The notes under the pieces are model-generated. The model did not search any database and was not told where the DNA came from. It saw only the letters and a list, made by a program, of their open reading frames with translations. A DNA stretch of 64,000 nucleotides from NCBI RefSeq assembly GCF_900100665.1, contig NZ_FNCS01000003.1, positions 186,001 through 250,000 of the forward strand. Direction: 5' to 3'. The stretch is from Pelagibacterium luteolum. GTDB taxonomy: Bacteria; Pseudomonadota; Alphaproteobacteria; Rhizobiales; Devosiaceae. Positions 1 to 8,993 of the stretch are shown piece by piece. How positions within the stretch are numbered: position 1 is the stretch's first letter; each line of letters begins with the position of its first letter. Position numbers and translations under genes: made by a program.

Positions 1-1625
1 CCGATCGGAAAAAGGTCGTGATCCTCGGCGGCGGCCCGAACCGCATCGGACAAGGCATCGAGTTCGATTACTGCTGCTGCCACGCTGCATTCGCCCTGTC
101 GGATGCCGGCTACGAAACCATCATGGTCAACTGCAACCCAGAGACCGTGTCGACCGACTACGATACGTCCGACCGCCTTTATTTCGAGCCGCTAACCGAA
201 GAAGACGTCATCGAAATCCTTACCACCGAAAAGCAGAACGGCACGCTGCACGGCGTCATCGTCCAGTTCGGTGGCCAGACCCCGCTCAAGCTTGCCGCAG
301 CTGTCGAACGCGCCGGCGTGCCGATCCTTGGCACGCAGCCCGACAAGATCGACCTCGCCGAAGATCGCGACCAGTTCATGAAGCTCTTAAACCGGCTCGA
401 TCTGACCCAACCCAAGAATGGCATCGCCTATTCGCTCGAGCAGTCGCGCATCGTTGCGGAAGGCTTGGGCTATCCGCTCGTCATCCGCCCGTCCAACGTT
501 CTGGGCGGCCGCGCCATGATGATCTGTCATTCGGCAGAGGATTTTGAGCGCTACGTCCAGTCGACCCTGACCGAACTGGTCCCGCCCGATATCCGCCAGC
601 GCTACCCCAACGACAAGACCGGCCAGATCAATTCGGTCCTCGCCAACAACCCGCTATTGTTCGATAGCTATCTTCAGGGCGCCGTCGAAATCGACGTCGA
701 CTGCCTCTCGGACGGGACTGACGTCTTTGTGGCGGGCATCATGGAGCATATCGAAGAAGCCGGCATCCACTCCGGCGACAGCGCATGCTCGCTCCCCCCG
801 CACTCGCTCAGCCCGGAAATCATCGCCGAACTCAAGCGCCAGGCCGGCGAGATGGCTCGCGCCCTCAGCGTTGGCGGCCTCATGAACGTCCAGTTTGCCC
901 TTAAGGACAACACCCTCTTCGTTCTTGAAGTGAACCCGCGCGCATCGCGCACGGTGCCCTTCGTGGCAAAGGTCATCGGCTACCCGATCGCCAAGATCGC
1001 GGCCCGCATCATGGCTGGCGAAAAGCTCGCATCCTTTGGCCTGGAAGAACGCGTCCTCGAACATATCGCCATCAAGGAAGCCGTCTTCCCCTTCGCACGC
1101 TTCCCGGGCGTCGATACGGTTCTCGGCCCGGAAATGAAGTCGACGGGCGAAGTCATCGGCCTTGATACCGATTACGCCATGGCCTTCGCGAAATCGCAGC
1201 TTGGAGCCAGCGTCAAAGTACCCCGCGAGGGCACAGTGTTCGTCTCGGTCCGCGACGACGACAAAGCCGCCATCGTCGACTCGATCCGCAATCTTTCCGC
1301 CGCGGGCTTCAAGATCATCGCGACCGGTGGAACGCAGCGGTTCTTTGCAGAACAGGGCATCGCCTGCGCCAAGATCAACAAGGTGCTGGAAGGCCGTCCG
1401 CACATCGTGGACGCCATCAAGAACGGCGACGTGCAATTGGTCATCAACACCACCGATGGCGCCAAGGCCGTGTCCGACAGCCGCGACATCCGCCGCGCCG
1501 CTCTGATGAGCAAAGTGCCCTACTACACGACAATCCCGGGCGCTGTCGCTGCAGCCGAAGGCATCATCGCCTACCGCAGCGGCAATTTGACGGTGCGACC
1601 GCTGCAGGATTACTTCGCAGCATGA
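1..1625 (+). CDS. carB: Carbamoyl-phosphate synthase large subunit, C-terminal half (5' end outside window)
   Basis: This chain makes carbamoyl phosphate from bicarbonate, glutamine-derived ammonia and ATP for arginine and pyrimidine synthesis. The reading frame is open from base 3 and no start is visible, so only about the last 540 residues are present. They begin at the second ATP-grasp half: [15 protein letters not shown] opens the pre-ATP-grasp domain, and [12 protein letters not shown] and [13 protein letters not shown] are ATP-grasp signatures. The last ~140 residues are the MGS-like allosteric domain, with [11 protein letters not shown] strong hairpin terminator follows the stop by 5 bp. 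Identity is very secure. Confidence 0.97.
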   Translation, partial: DRKKVVILGGGPNRIGQGIEFDYCCCHAAFALSDAGYETIMVNCNPETVSTDYDTSDRLYFEPLTEEDVIEILTTEKQNGTLHGVIVQFGGQTPLKLAAAVERAGVPILGTQPDKIDLAEDRDQFMKLLNRLDLTQPKNGIAYSLEQSRIVAEGLGYPLVIRPSNVLGGRAMMICHSAEDFERYVQSTLTELVPPDIRQRYPNDKTGQINSVLANNPLLFDSYLQGAVEIDVDCLSDGTDVFVAGIMEHIEEAGIHSGDSACSLPPHSLSPEIIAELKRQAGEMARALSVGGLMNVQFALKDNTLFVLEVNPRASRTVPFVAKVIGYPIAKIAARIMAGEKLASFGLEERVLEHIAIKEAVFPFARFPGVDTVLGPEMKSTGEVIGLDTDYAMAFAKSQLGASVKVPREGTVFVSVRDDDKAAIVDSIRNLSAAGFKIIATGGTQRFFAEQGIACAKINKVLEGRPHIVDAIKNGDVQLVINTTDGAKAVSDSRDIRRAALMSKVPYYTTIPGAVAAAEGIIAYRSGNLTVRPLQDYFAA

Positions 1626-1630
1626 TCTTG

Positions 1631-1657
1631 AGGGGCGCCACGGCGCCCCTTTCTTTT
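1631..1657 (+). terminator. Rho-independent terminator after carB
   Basis: A 9-bp GC-rich inverted repeat (aggggcgcc / ggcgcccct) is followed by ttcttttc. It lies 5 bp past the carB stop and ends that operon. The next 200 bp to the PhyH-type gene show nothing else I can support. Confidence 0.8.
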
Positions 1658-1861
1658 CGGGCCACAGCGCCGCTCCATCCGCACGACCGACATTCCCGCT
1701 CGCTTGACCCGATCGCGTCAGAGCGTATATTCGGCCGCATGTTCATGACGTCCAAAAATTTCGCCGTCTTCCTGAGCGCCTGATCCGGCGCTTTCCTCAT
1801 GGGAAGCTTGTTTGAGCCGGGCCCGCGCCCGACCAGCCGCTATACGCGGCAACGCGAACTC

Positions 1862-2674
1862 ATGGACTATCCAACAATGCCCAATACACCGAACGCGCTT
1901 ACGCAGGCGCAGATCGACTCCTTTATTGCCGACGGTTTCGTCCGGATCGACAACGCCTTCCCGCGCGAATACGCCGACGAAGGCCGCGCCATTCTCTGGC
2001 GTGACACGGGTTGCGATCCCAACGACCCCTCGACCTGGACGAAACCCGTCATCCGCCTTGGCGGCTATGCGGACGCCCCATTCAGGCAGGCTGCCAATAC
2101 ACCGCTTTTGCACGCGGCTTATGATCAGCTCGTGGGGAAAGGCCGCTGGCTAGCACCTCAGGGGCTCGGCACATTCCCGATCCGCTTCCCCTCGACAGAA
2201 GCGCCGGGAGACGATGGCTGGCATATCGATGCAAGCTTCACGCTTCCCACGGACGATGCCAGCGATTTTTTCAGCATCCGCGCCAACATCACATCGAAGG
2301 GTCGCGCCCTTCTGATGCTGTTTTTGTTTTCGGACGTTAAAGAGAACGATGCACCTACCCGGATCCGTGTGGGGTCGCATTTGGACATGGCACGTTTTCT
2401 CCTCCCCTATGGAGAAGATGGAGCAACGATGCGCCAGATGATGGCCGGCAATTTTGCCGACACCGATCGCTGTCCAGAAGCCCTTGCGGCAGGGCCGGCA
2501 GGAACGGTGTATCTCTGCCACCCATTTCTCGTCCACGCCGCACAGCCCAACACAGGAAACCGGGTCAAATTCATGGCACAGCCTCCGCTGATACCCGCGC
2601 ATGGCTTCGACCCCGGCCTGCCGCCCTCTCCGGTGCAGACGGCAATACGACAGGCCTGCCGCTTGGTCCTGTGA
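1862..2674 (+). CDS. Phytanoyl-CoA dioxygenase (PhyH) family protein
   Basis: This is a predicted Fe(II)/2-oxoglutarate-dependent oxygenase of about 270 residues; its substrate cannot be told from sequence. The metal-binding His-x-Asp is in GWHIDASF near residue 121. The distal histidine and the 2-oxoglutarate-binding arginine are in FLVHAAQPNTGNRVKF near the C-terminus. The N-terminus (QAQIDSFIADGFVRIDNAF) is typical of the family. The start is uncertain: ATG codons at 1862 and 1877 are both plausible, an in-frame ATG at 1799 is less so, and none has a clear ribosome-binding site. It ends 1 bp from the convergent methyltransferase gene. Confidence 0.8.
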   Translation: MDYPTMPNTPNALTQAQIDSFIADGFVRIDNAFPREYADEGRAILWRDTGCDPNDPSTWTKPVIRLGGYADAPFRQAANTPLLHAAYDQLVGKGRWLAPQGLGTFPIRFPSTEAPGDDGWHIDASFTLPTDDASDFFSIRANITSKGRALLMLFLFSDVKENDAPTRIRVGSHLDMARFLLPYGEDGATMRQMMAGNFADTDRCPEALAAGPAGTVYLCHPFLVHAAQPNTGNRVKFMAQPPLIPAHGFDPGLPPSPVQTAIRQACRLVL

Positions 2675-2675
2675 C

Positions 2676-3668
2676 TTAGTGCAAAACCGGAGCGGGAGCG
2701 TCCATCGCTTCCGCTTCGGCGATCTCGGTAGCGGCAAGCGTCTGTTCAGGTTTACGCGCAACAAAAAGCATCCCCATGACCGGGACCCCGCGATCCTGCC
2801 GGATGACCTCCTCCGCAACCGCCACCACCTCAAATCCGAGACCTGCAAGAGTCTGACGCACGACATCCCCATTGTGAGCGTAACGCAGGCTATCTTGCAG
2901 CACCTGATCTTCAGGGCCTGCATGCCGCTCGATCGAAAATGCAAACATCCCGCCCTCGCGCAACACCCCATGAACCGCAGCAAAAATGGGCGGAAGCGAC
3001 GGGCAATACATGAACACATCCGCCGCCGTCACCAGATCGGCGACCCGGCCGGGCTCAATGAGAAAATTGAGCAGTTCAGCCCGCTCGAGAGCATCATAGA
3101 TATCCTTGCGAGCCGTCTCGGCCACCATCGCGCCTGAAAGATCGACCCCCACGAGATGCGAAACGGCATGTCGCAAACGCTCGCCCATCAGCCCGGTCCC
3201 GCAGCCCAGATCGATGCCCCGCGCGAAACCCTCAAGCGCGAACGCCGCCATGCTCTCGGCAATCATCGCCTGCAGCTTGCCCGGCACGACATAGTCGAGT
3301 TTCTGCAGCAGGGCGGTCTCGAAATGATCGGCATACTGATCGAAAAGCGCCTCGACATACGCTGCCTGCGTTTCTGGCTCCACATCCGCGATACCGTGTG
3401 CAGCCAGATGCATCTGCGCCCCGAGCGTCCCGGAAGGGTCGAGTTCCGCCGCGTGTTGCCAGTCCGCGATCGCCTCACCCAGTGCGCCAGACTTGAGCGA
3501 AAACTGGCCCTTCATCATCCAGCCTGCCGCCCAGTCCGGAGCTTTCGCCAATGTTTGCGCCATCAAATCGGCTGCTGCGTGAAAGTCGCCGGCATCGGCC
3601 AGCATTTGCGCGTAATGCGCCCGGCGATCGATCAGAAGGTCGCCCGAAGACAGAAATGTCGCGTTCAA
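2676..3668 (-). CDS. TPR-repeat SAM-dependent methyltransferase
   Basis: The protein joins an N-terminal TPR-like helical region (about residues 15-90, with AAADLMAQTLAKAP and GEAIADWQHAAELDP) to a class I methyltransferase domain. SAM motif I is GIDLGCGTGLMGE near residue 151, followed by LVGVDLSGAMVAE. The substrate is unknown. The frame is open upstream to 3740; I chose TTG at 3668 because homologous-looking sequence begins there (SSGDLLIDRRAHYAQML), but the start is weakly supported. It lies downstream of the threonine aldolase gene on the same strand and is probably cotranscribed with it. Confidence 0.75.
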   Translation of the reverse strand: MNATFLSSGDLLIDRRAHYAQMLADAGDFHAAADLMAQTLAKAPDWAAGWMMKGQFSLKSGALGEAIADWQHAAELDPSGTLGAQMHLAAHGIADVEPETQAAYVEALFDQYADHFETALLQKLDYVVPGKLQAMIAESMAAFALEGFARGIDLGCGTGLMGERLRHAVSHLVGVDLSGAMVAETARKDIYDALERAELLNFLIEPGRVADLVTAADVFMYCPSLPPIFAAVHGVLREGGMFAFSIERHAGPEDQVLQDSLRYAHNGDVVRQTLAGLGFEVVAVAEEVIRQDRGVPVMGMLFVARKPEQTLAATEIAEAEAMDAPAPVLH

Positions 3669-3748
3669 GATGGATGTGGTCCGGATGGACCGGCACATGC
3701 CGGCGCGCGGGGAAATGCTCCCGCGCGAGAAAAAAAGCAAGAACAGAC

Positions 3749-4771
3749 TTAGCGCGTCGAGAAGAATTCTTCGACAGCTGCCAGAGCCGCCGCGATCGCC
3801 TCGTCACCCAGATCCTTGTGCACCACCCAGCGCTGCTGCCCATAGCGCCCCGAGACGACGATTCCCGCACCAGCAAGATGATCTGCAAACGCCCCGGCAA
3901 TCTCGTGTTCCGCGGTCAAAAAGATGATATTGGTTTGCGGCATCTCGACGGTCAGTTGTCCATGCCGCGCCAGCCCCTCGGCAAGCCGCCTTGCATGAGA
4001 ATGGTCGTCGGCAAGGCGCTCGATATTGTGCTCGAGAGCATAGAGCCCTGCAGCAGCGACGATACCCGCCTGCCGCATGCCGCCGCCCAGCATCTTGCGC
4101 AACCGCCGGCCCTTCTCGATCAGCTGTTCGCTCCCAACAAGCACCGAACCGATAGGCGCACCAAGACCCTTGGAGAGGCACACCGACACCGTATCGAACG
4201 GCGCGGCGAGGTCTTGCGCCGACCGGTTCGACGCAACCGCCGCATTGAAAATCCGTGCCCCATCGAGATGTGTCGCGAGTCCATGCCGCCGCGCCAATTC
4301 GGTCGCCTCCTCGACATAGGTCTGCGGCAACACCTTCCCGCCGATCGTGTTTTCCAGCGCCAACAGCCGGGTACGCGCGAAATGAATGTCATCGAGCTTG
4401 ATGGCCGCCTCGATCTTGTCGAGCGGCAGACTGCCATCCGGCGCATTTTCGATCGGCTGCGGCTGGATCGATCCCAGCACAGCCGCGCCGCCAGCCTCGT
4501 ATTTATAAGCATGCGCCTGCTGCCCGGCGATGAACTCGTCACCCCGCTCGCAATGGGCCATGAGAGCGATAAGGTTCGACTGCGTCCCGGACGGAAGATA
4601 CAGCCCCACAGCCTTGCCCATCAACTCCGCTACGCGCACTTCCAGCGCCGCAACCGTGGGGTCCTCGCCATAAACGTCGTCTCCCACCGGCGCCTCTGCC
4701 ATGGCTGCGCGCATTCCCGCATCGGGACGTGTCACGGTATCGGAACGAAAGTCATAAACAGGCTGTGTCAT
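3749..4771 (-). CDS. ltaE: Low-specificity L-threonine aldolase
   Basis: A pyridoxal-phosphate enzyme of the beta-eliminating lyase fold that splits L-threonine or allo-threonine into glycine and acetaldehyde. At 340 residues it has the usual family length. The N-terminal FRSDTVTRP is the family fingerprint. HLDGAR (Asp170) contacts the cofactor, and SKGLGAPIGS carries the Schiff-base lysine at position 201. The gene is transcribed away from the cold-shock gene. No good Shine-Dalgarno precedes the ATG, but the N-terminus matches the family so the start is likely right. Confidence 0.92.
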   Translation of the reverse strand: MTQPVYDFRSDTVTRPDAGMRAAMAEAPVGDDVYGEDPTVAALEVRVAELMGKAVGLYLPSGTQSNLIALMAHCERGDEFIAGQQAHAYKYEAGGAAVLGSIQPQPIENAPDGSLPLDKIEAAIKLDDIHFARTRLLALENTIGGKVLPQTYVEEATELARRHGLATHLDGARIFNAAVASNRSAQDLAAPFDTVSVCLSKGLGAPIGSVLVGSEQLIEKGRRLRKMLGGGMRQAGIVAAAGLYALEHNIERLADDHSHARRLAEGLARHGQLTVEMPQTNIIFLTAEHEIAGAFADHLAGAGIVVSGRYGQQRWVVHKDLGDEAIAAALAAVEEFFSTR

Positions 4772-5179
4772 GCTGGGTCACATAAGGAGGGATCGGTGAA
4801 CCATCCATATCTGCCCCCGCAGCCCAGGCCAATAACCCGGTGACTTGCAGCTTTTTCTTCAGCGATCCGCTCTATTCGCCAAACCGCAAATTTTACTGCA
4901 GCAACGCACAAACCATTACTGACATGTCAGCGTTCGCCCCAACTCCTTAGGTCAGGTCTACTGTCTAGTCCAAGGTAAAAAAATTTTGCCCGCGCCGTTA
5001 TTCAGAGACGCTTGAATATTCCCGGCATTTCTTCTAATGATTTAGGATCGAAATTGCGGCCGACTGATCTAGCCGTGCGTTTTTTCGCGCCTGCTGACGT
5101 CCCGAACCAAGACTTCGATATATTCTGGAGAGCCTTGGGGGATCTCCTTGATTACACAGCGACGCGAAAGGACACTGCC
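4772..5179. promoter_or_regulatory. Divergent intergenic region ltaE/csp with 12-bp palindrome
   Basis: This gap holds the promoters of ltaE and the cold-shock gene, including a long 5' leader for the latter. A perfect 12-bp palindrome, CTGACATGTCAG, sits at 4919-4930; the identical palindrome occurs at 27179-27190 upstream of an HTH-protein gene. An A/T-rich stretch (aaggtaaaaaaattttg) lies at 4972-4988. The frame open from 5012 into the csp gene is leader sequence, not protein. Confidence 0.45.
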
Positions 5180-5389
5180 ATGGCAACTGGCACCGTCAAA
5201 TGGTTCAACACTCAGAAGGGCTACGGCTTCATTCAGCCTGACGAAGGCGGGGCGGATGTATTCGTCCACATCTCTGCCGTCCAGACATCCGGCATGACCG
5301 GTCTGGATGAAGGCCAGAAGATCTCCTACGAGATCGTCAAGGACAAGCGCACGGGCAAATCGGCGGCCGGCAACCTCACCGCTGCCTGA
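5180..5389 (+). CDS. Cold-shock domain protein (CspA family)
   Basis: A 69-residue single-stranded nucleic acid chaperone with one five-stranded OB fold. RNP1 is KGYGFIQP and RNP2 is VFVHISAV, and TGTVKWFN is the standard N-terminus. The start at 5180 is chosen because the domain begins there and gaaagg lies about 9 bp upstream. The long untranslated leader (over 150 bp) is typical of csp genes and often folds in a temperature-dependent way, though no thermosensor was demonstrated here. A strong terminator follows. Confidence 0.95.
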   Translation: MATGTVKWFNTQKGYGFIQPDEGGADVFVHISAVQTSGMTGLDEGQKISYEIVKDKRTGKSAAGNLTAA

Positions 5390-5446
5390 AACGCAGCCCA
5401 AACCGACAGCATGGCCTGTGCTCTCGGGGCGGGCAAAACGTTAAGG

Positions 5447-5474
5447 GCGCGGACCGATCGGGTCCGCGCTTTTC
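5447..5474 (+). terminator. Rho-independent terminator after csp
   Basis: A perfect 9-bp stem (gcgcggacc / ggtccgcgc) with a 5-nt loop and a tttt tail, 57 bp after the cold-shock stop codon. Confidence 0.85.
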
Positions 5475-5696
5475 ATTTGGGCGCAACCCTTGTGGACGGC
5501 CGGCATCCCTCCCACATAGCGCACAGCCCGATCGTGGCAACCGATGTTCCGGCGATTGCGCTTGACCCAAGGGGCAAGGGCGGGCAACCTGATCACCGTA
5601 GGTTTCCCCGAAAACGTAAAGCGCGTCCGCTGGCAGTCGTCGGCGACGATAATTTCTATTTGCGTCACAACGCGATCTAACCAAGGAGGGATTATT

Positions 5697-6170
5697 ATGG
5701 ACAAGATCCCCATGACCGTAGAGGGCCACGCCGCCCTGCAACTGGAACTCGAGCGCCGCGCCGGCGAGGAGCGCCGCAAAATCATCGATGCGATTTCGGA
5801 AGCGCGCGCCCATGGCGACCTTTCGGAAAACGCCGAATATCATGCCGCCAAGGAGCAGCAGAGCCTGAACGAAGGTCGCGTGATGGAACTCGAGTCGATC
5901 CTCGCCAAGGCGGAAGTGATCGACGTGTCCAAGCTCTCGGGCTCGACAATCAAGTTCGGCGCCACGGTCACCATGGTCGATGAAGACACCGACGAGGAAA
6001 AGACCTACCAGATCGTCGGCGACGCCGAGGCCGATGCATCGGCTGGCCGCATTTCGATCTCCTCGCCTATCGCCCGCGCCATGATCGGCAAGGCCGTTGG
6101 TGATTCTATCGAGGTCTCCGCCCCCGGTGGTTCGCGCGGCTACGAAATCCTCAAGATCGTCTTCAAGTAA
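5697..6170 (+). CDS. greA: Transcription elongation factor GreA
   Basis: GreA enters the RNA polymerase secondary channel and stimulates cleavage of backtracked transcripts. The 157-residue protein has an N-terminal coiled coil (residues ~10-75) with the conserved tip [18 protein letters not shown], which carries the acidic residues that coordinate the catalytic metal. The C-terminal FKBP-like domain ends in [10 protein letters not shown]. The start is fixed by a strong aaggagg at 5683-5689. A GC-rich hairpin without a T tract follows the stop. Confidence 0.96.
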   Translation: MDKIPMTVEGHAALQLELERRAGEERRKIIDAISEARAHGDLSENAEYHAAKEQQSLNEGRVMELESILAKAEVIDVSKLSGSTIKFGATVTMVDEDTDEEKTYQIVGDAEADASAGRISISSPIARAMIGKAVGDSIEVSAPGGSRGYEILKIVFK

Positions 6171-6180
6171 GCCCATACGG

Positions 6181-6201
6181 GCGGGGCCATCGCGGCCCCG
6201 C
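6181..6201 (+). terminator. Weak hairpin after greA
   Basis: An 8-bp stem (gcggggcc / ggccccgc) with a 5-nt loop lies 11 bp past the greA stop. There is no T run, so it may only partly terminate transcription or act with Rho. Confidence 0.35.
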
Positions 6202-6324
6202 TCGCATAAGGCGTGCATTTTCGTCGCACTCGCGGGGTTTTCCCCCGCCAAGTGCCCGGAAAGCTTGTAACAACGACACGCCGTGCCATATTTGTGCCAA
6301 CGCAAATTGATCGGCACATCCACC

Positions 6325-7275
6325 ATGCACGCCAAGACAATCATCATCGGCTCGGGCCCGGCTGGCTACACAGCCGCCATATATGCAGCCCGTGCCATGC
6401 TGGAACCTCTCATGATCACCGGCATGCAGCCGGGCGGTCAGCTCACCATCACCACAGACGTTGAGAACTACCCCGGCTTTGCCGATCCCATCCAGGGCCC
6501 ATGGCTCATGGAGCAGATGCGCGCGCAGGCCGAGCATATGGGCACGAAAATCGAAAACGACCTGATCGTCGATGTCGATTTCAACAGCCGCCCTTTGCGC
6601 CTCTTCGGCGACAGCGGCAAAACCTACACTGCCGACAGTGTCATCATCGCTACCGGCGCCCAGGCCAAATGGCTGGGTCTACCGACGGAAGAAAAGTTCA
6701 AGGGCTTTGGCGTTTCCGCCTGCGCTACCTGCGACGGGTTTTTCTATCGCGACAAAACCGTTCTGGTGATCGGTGGTGGCAACACAGCGGTTGAGGAAGC
6801 CCTGTTCCTCACCAATTTCGCCTCCAAGGTCATCATCGCGCACCGCCGCGACCAGTTCTCGGCCGAAAAGGTCATGCAGCAGCGCCTGTTCAAGCACCCC
6901 AAGATCGAGGTGCGCTGGAACACCGTGCTCGATGAGGTAAAGGGCGACAACATGCCCCCTTCGGTCCGCGCTGCAACGCTGCGCAGCACGACCACGAACG
7001 AAACCAGCGAAATCGACGTCGACGGTATTTTCGTCGCCATCGGTCACGCTCCTGCCACGGACATCTTTGACGGTAAGCTCGAAATGAAGCACGGGGGCTA
7101 TATCGTCACCGCGCCCGATAGCACCGCGACGTCGGTTCCGGGGGTATTTGCCGCCGGCGATGTTACCGACGACGTTTATCGTCAAGCCGTCACCGCGGCG
7201 GGCATGGGCTGCATGGCAGCGCTCGAAGCGGAACGGTATCTGGCGGCACATGAATTGGCCGAAGCCGCGGAATAA
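6325..7275 (+). CDS. trxB: Thioredoxin reductase
   Basis: An NADPH- and FAD-dependent flavoenzyme that keeps thioredoxin reduced in the cytoplasm. The 316-residue protein has the FAD-binding GSGPAGYTAA (residues 9-18), the redox-active pair in SACATCDG (Cys133 and Cys136), the NADPH site GGGNTAVEEA, and the C-terminal FAD motif GVFAAGDVTDD. The start at 6325 (MHAKTIIIG) aligns with the family; the longer in-frame extension to 6283 does not. The LysR gene lies 70 bp downstream on the same strand. The gap holds a 7-bp hairpin (7298-7319) without a T tract. Confidence 0.96.
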   Translation: MHAKTIIIGSGPAGYTAAIYAARAMLEPLMITGMQPGGQLTITTDVENYPGFADPIQGPWLMEQMRAQAEHMGTKIENDLIVDVDFNSRPLRLFGDSGKTYTADSVIIATGAQAKWLGLPTEEKFKGFGVSACATCDGFFYRDKTVLVIGGGNTAVEEALFLTNFASKVIIAHRRDQFSAEKVMQQRLFKHPKIEVRWNTVLDEVKGDNMPPSVRAATLRSTTTNETSEIDVDGIFVAIGHAPATDIFDGKLEMKHGGYIVTAPDSTATSVPGVFAAGDVTDDVYRQAVTAAGMGCMAALEAERYLAAHELAEAAE

Positions 7276-7345
7276 GCGGATCAGGCGACACTTGAGGACC
7301 CGGAACTGATGCTCCGGGTGCGCGAACAGAGGGGACTTCGCGACA

Positions 7346-8239
7346 ATGCTGGATTGGGATAAGCTGCGCATATTCCACATTGCCGCGGAATCGGGAAGCT
7401 TTACCCATTCCGCCGAAAAGCTCGGCATGTCCCAGTCTGCTGTGTCGCGGCAGATTTCCGCGCTGGAAGAAGATCTGGGCCTAAAGCTCTTCATCCGCCA
7501 CGCGCGCGGCCTTGTCCTCACCGAAGTGGGCGAGCAGCTTTTCCGTACGGCCCATCGCATGGCTTGGGAACTGCAGTCGGTCCAGGCTCAGATGACCGAG
7601 AGCCAGGACGTCCCAACCGGCCCCCTTCTGGTGACCACCACCGTCGGCTTCGGCTCGACCTGGCTGACCAAGCGCATCCACGAATTTGTCGAGCTCTATC
7701 CAACGATCCAGCTCGAGATCAAGCTCAACGACGCCGAGCTCGACCTTGCTATGCGTGAGGCCGACGTGGCGATCCGCCTGCATCGCCCGAACCAGTCCGA
7801 AATGATTCAGCGCAAGCTGTTCACCGTCCACTTCCATATCTATGCGTCCGAGAGCTACCTCGCACAGCATGGAACGCCGAGTTCCATAGAAGACCTTGAC
7901 GCGCACAAGATCATCACGTTCGGCGAGCCGTCGCCCTCCTATCTTGGCGACGTCAATTTTTTGGAGCGTATCGGCCGGCCCGATAATTCCCCACGCCGCA
8001 CGAGCCTCAAGGTCAACGCCATTTACGGTATGATGCAGGCTTGCCGCCAGGGAATCGGCATCGCAATGCTGCCCGACTACATCACTGAAGAAGAACCCAG
8101 CCTTCAGCGTGTCTTGACCGATATCGACCTGCCGGAATTCGAAACTTATTTCGTCTATCCGCCGGCCCTCAAGAACTCCAAGCGAGTCGGCGTCTTCCGC
8201 GACTTCCTGGTCGAAAAAGCCCGCGACTGGCAATACTGA
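7346..8239 (+). CDS. LysR-type transcriptional regulator, LsrB/VtlR-like
   Basis: A 297-residue LysR regulator with an N-terminal winged HTH (residues ~5-64, AAESGSFTHSAEKLGMSQSAVSRQISALEEDLG) and a periplasmic-binding-like effector domain (residues ~92-295, starting GPLLVTTTVGFGSTWL). In Hyphomicrobiales the gene after trxB is commonly lsrB/vtlR, a regulator tied to redox stress and to AbcR sRNAs. Here three such sRNA candidates follow directly, each behind the same palindrome, so they are its most likely targets. Family is certain; the LsrB/VtlR assignment rests on neighbourhood. Confidence 0.85.
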   Translation: MLDWDKLRIFHIAAESGSFTHSAEKLGMSQSAVSRQISALEEDLGLKLFIRHARGLVLTEVGEQLFRTAHRMAWELQSVQAQMTESQDVPTGPLLVTTTVGFGSTWLTKRIHEFVELYPTIQLEIKLNDAELDLAMREADVAIRLHRPNQSEMIQRKLFTVHFHIYASESYLAQHGTPSSIEDLDAHKIITFGEPSPSYLGDVNFLERIGRPDNSPRRTSLKVNAIYGMMQACRQGIGIAMLPDYITEEEPSLQRVLTDIDLPEFETYFVYPPALKNSKRVGVFRDFLVEKARDWQY

Positions 8240-8388
8240 CCCTATTTTCAGCCCGCACGCCTTGAGCAATCGCCGCACACGGGGGCAATTGCGTAAAAAT
8301 TTTGCCTGCCGGCGATCTCCCCTGCATACAAGAAATCGCTGCAAATCCGGGCACTTTGCTCATTACATGTGCATCGTTATGCAAAATT

Positions 8389-8405
8389 CACATGGCTGGC
8401 ATGTG
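8389..8405. promoter_or_regulatory. Palindromic operator of sRNA 1 (putative LysR box)
   Basis: The inverted repeat cacatg-N5-catgtg contains the core CATGGCTGGCATG (8391-8403), centred on T8397. A -35-like ttgtgg starts 19 bp later (8416-8421), and a -10-like taccta lies at 8439-8444. The core and the 19-bp spacing recur before the two downstream sRNA genes. Confidence 0.65.
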
Positions 8406-8450
8406 CTCGGCGGGGTTGTGGATGCACGATCTTAACTCTACCTATCCGCC

Positions 8451-8561
8451 AGACATTGCGCGCTTTTCCTCCTCCCTTTGGGCGCGTTTGATGTTCCCTC
8501 CTAACGAGAAGCTTGCTTCTCGTCCTAGGCCCCGCTCTCCCCTCGAGCGGGGCTTTTTTTT
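8451..8561 (+). ncRNA. Anti-Shine-Dalgarno sRNA 1 (AbcR/cuckoo-like)
   Basis: This is a predicted trans-acting sRNA of about 110 nt. A stem of gcgcg arms presents ttttcctcctcccttt (8464-8479) in its loop. An unpaired gttccctcctaa follows (8493-8503), then the hairpin acgagaagc/gcttctcgt (8504-8523). The Rho-independent terminator is gccccgct/agcggggc (8529-8553) with eight T; its loop also reads ctcccctc. Such C/U motifs pair with Shine-Dalgarno sequences. AbcR sRNAs of Rhizobiales repress many transporter mRNAs this way. The 5' end is inferred from promoter spacing. No convincing ORF lies here. Confidence 0.75.
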
Positions 8562-8623
8562 GCTCCGAGTTTCCCTGTGCCCATCCGATGAGCAGCCGAC
8601 GATCTCGACACTTGCACGAAATG

Positions 8624-8636
8624 CATGGCTGCCATG
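8624..8636. promoter_or_regulatory. Palindromic operator of sRNA 2 (putative LysR box)
   Basis: CATGGCTGCCATG, centred on T8630, lies exactly 19 bp before a -35-like ttttca (8649-8654). The -10-like catata (8672-8677) follows after 17 bp. It is the second copy of the shared box. Confidence 0.65.
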
Positions 8637-8683
8637 ACGTAACACTACTTTTCAAGTCGTGATTAGATTGGCATATAGAGCGG

Positions 8684-8871
8684 GTCACTGACGCAGCGCG
8701 CTTCTCCTCCTCCTCCCGAAGCCCCCTGCGAGGTGACATTAAAGAGCGGGAAGGTTCCTCCTCCTCCCTCCTGACCGCTCCTAAGGCCGTATTTTCGAAC
8801 CTCCTCCCTCGAAAAGCGGCCGCTAGTTTAGAGGCTCCACCGGTCCTCCCCGGTGGGGCCTCTCTTCTTTT
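8684..8871 (+). ncRNA. Anti-Shine-Dalgarno sRNA 2 (AbcR/cuckoo-like)
   Basis: This is a predicted sRNA of about 190 nt with three hairpins that each expose a CCTCCTCCC-type loop. The first is 8703-8716 inside gcttc/gaagc. The second is 8755-8773 inside gagcgg/ccgctc. The third is 8799-8808 inside ttttcga/tcgaaaa. The terminator stem 8831-8862 (with tcttcttttt) shows tcctccc in its loop as well. It is longer than sRNA 1 and carries more motifs, as if expanded by duplication. Mode of action is inferred from the motif. No ORF with a ribosome-binding site is seen. Confidence 0.75.
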
Positions 8872-8932
8872 TCAGCTTTGCCAATCCATGATGCCTGCAC
8901 ACAAAATGTGCATGCACTTAGGTCTGCCTAAT

Positions 8933-8947
8933 GCATAGCTGCTATGC
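8933..8947. promoter_or_regulatory. Palindromic operator of sRNA 3 (putative LysR box)
   Basis: The perfect inverted repeat gcatag-ctg-ctatgc, centred on T8940, lies 19 bp before the -35-like ttgtgg (8959-8964). A -10-like catatt (8982-8987) follows. It is the third copy of the shared box. Confidence 0.65.
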
Positions 8948-8993
8948 GGTATTGCGCATTGTGGGCGGGAACGGATCGGCTCATATTCACATT

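Noticed and set aside
4786-4843. 15-codon ORF with a perfect aaggagg (gtg at 4796) upstream of ltaE
   Set aside because: The ribosome-binding site is striking, but the ORF is tiny, lacks conservation evidence and points away from ltaE.
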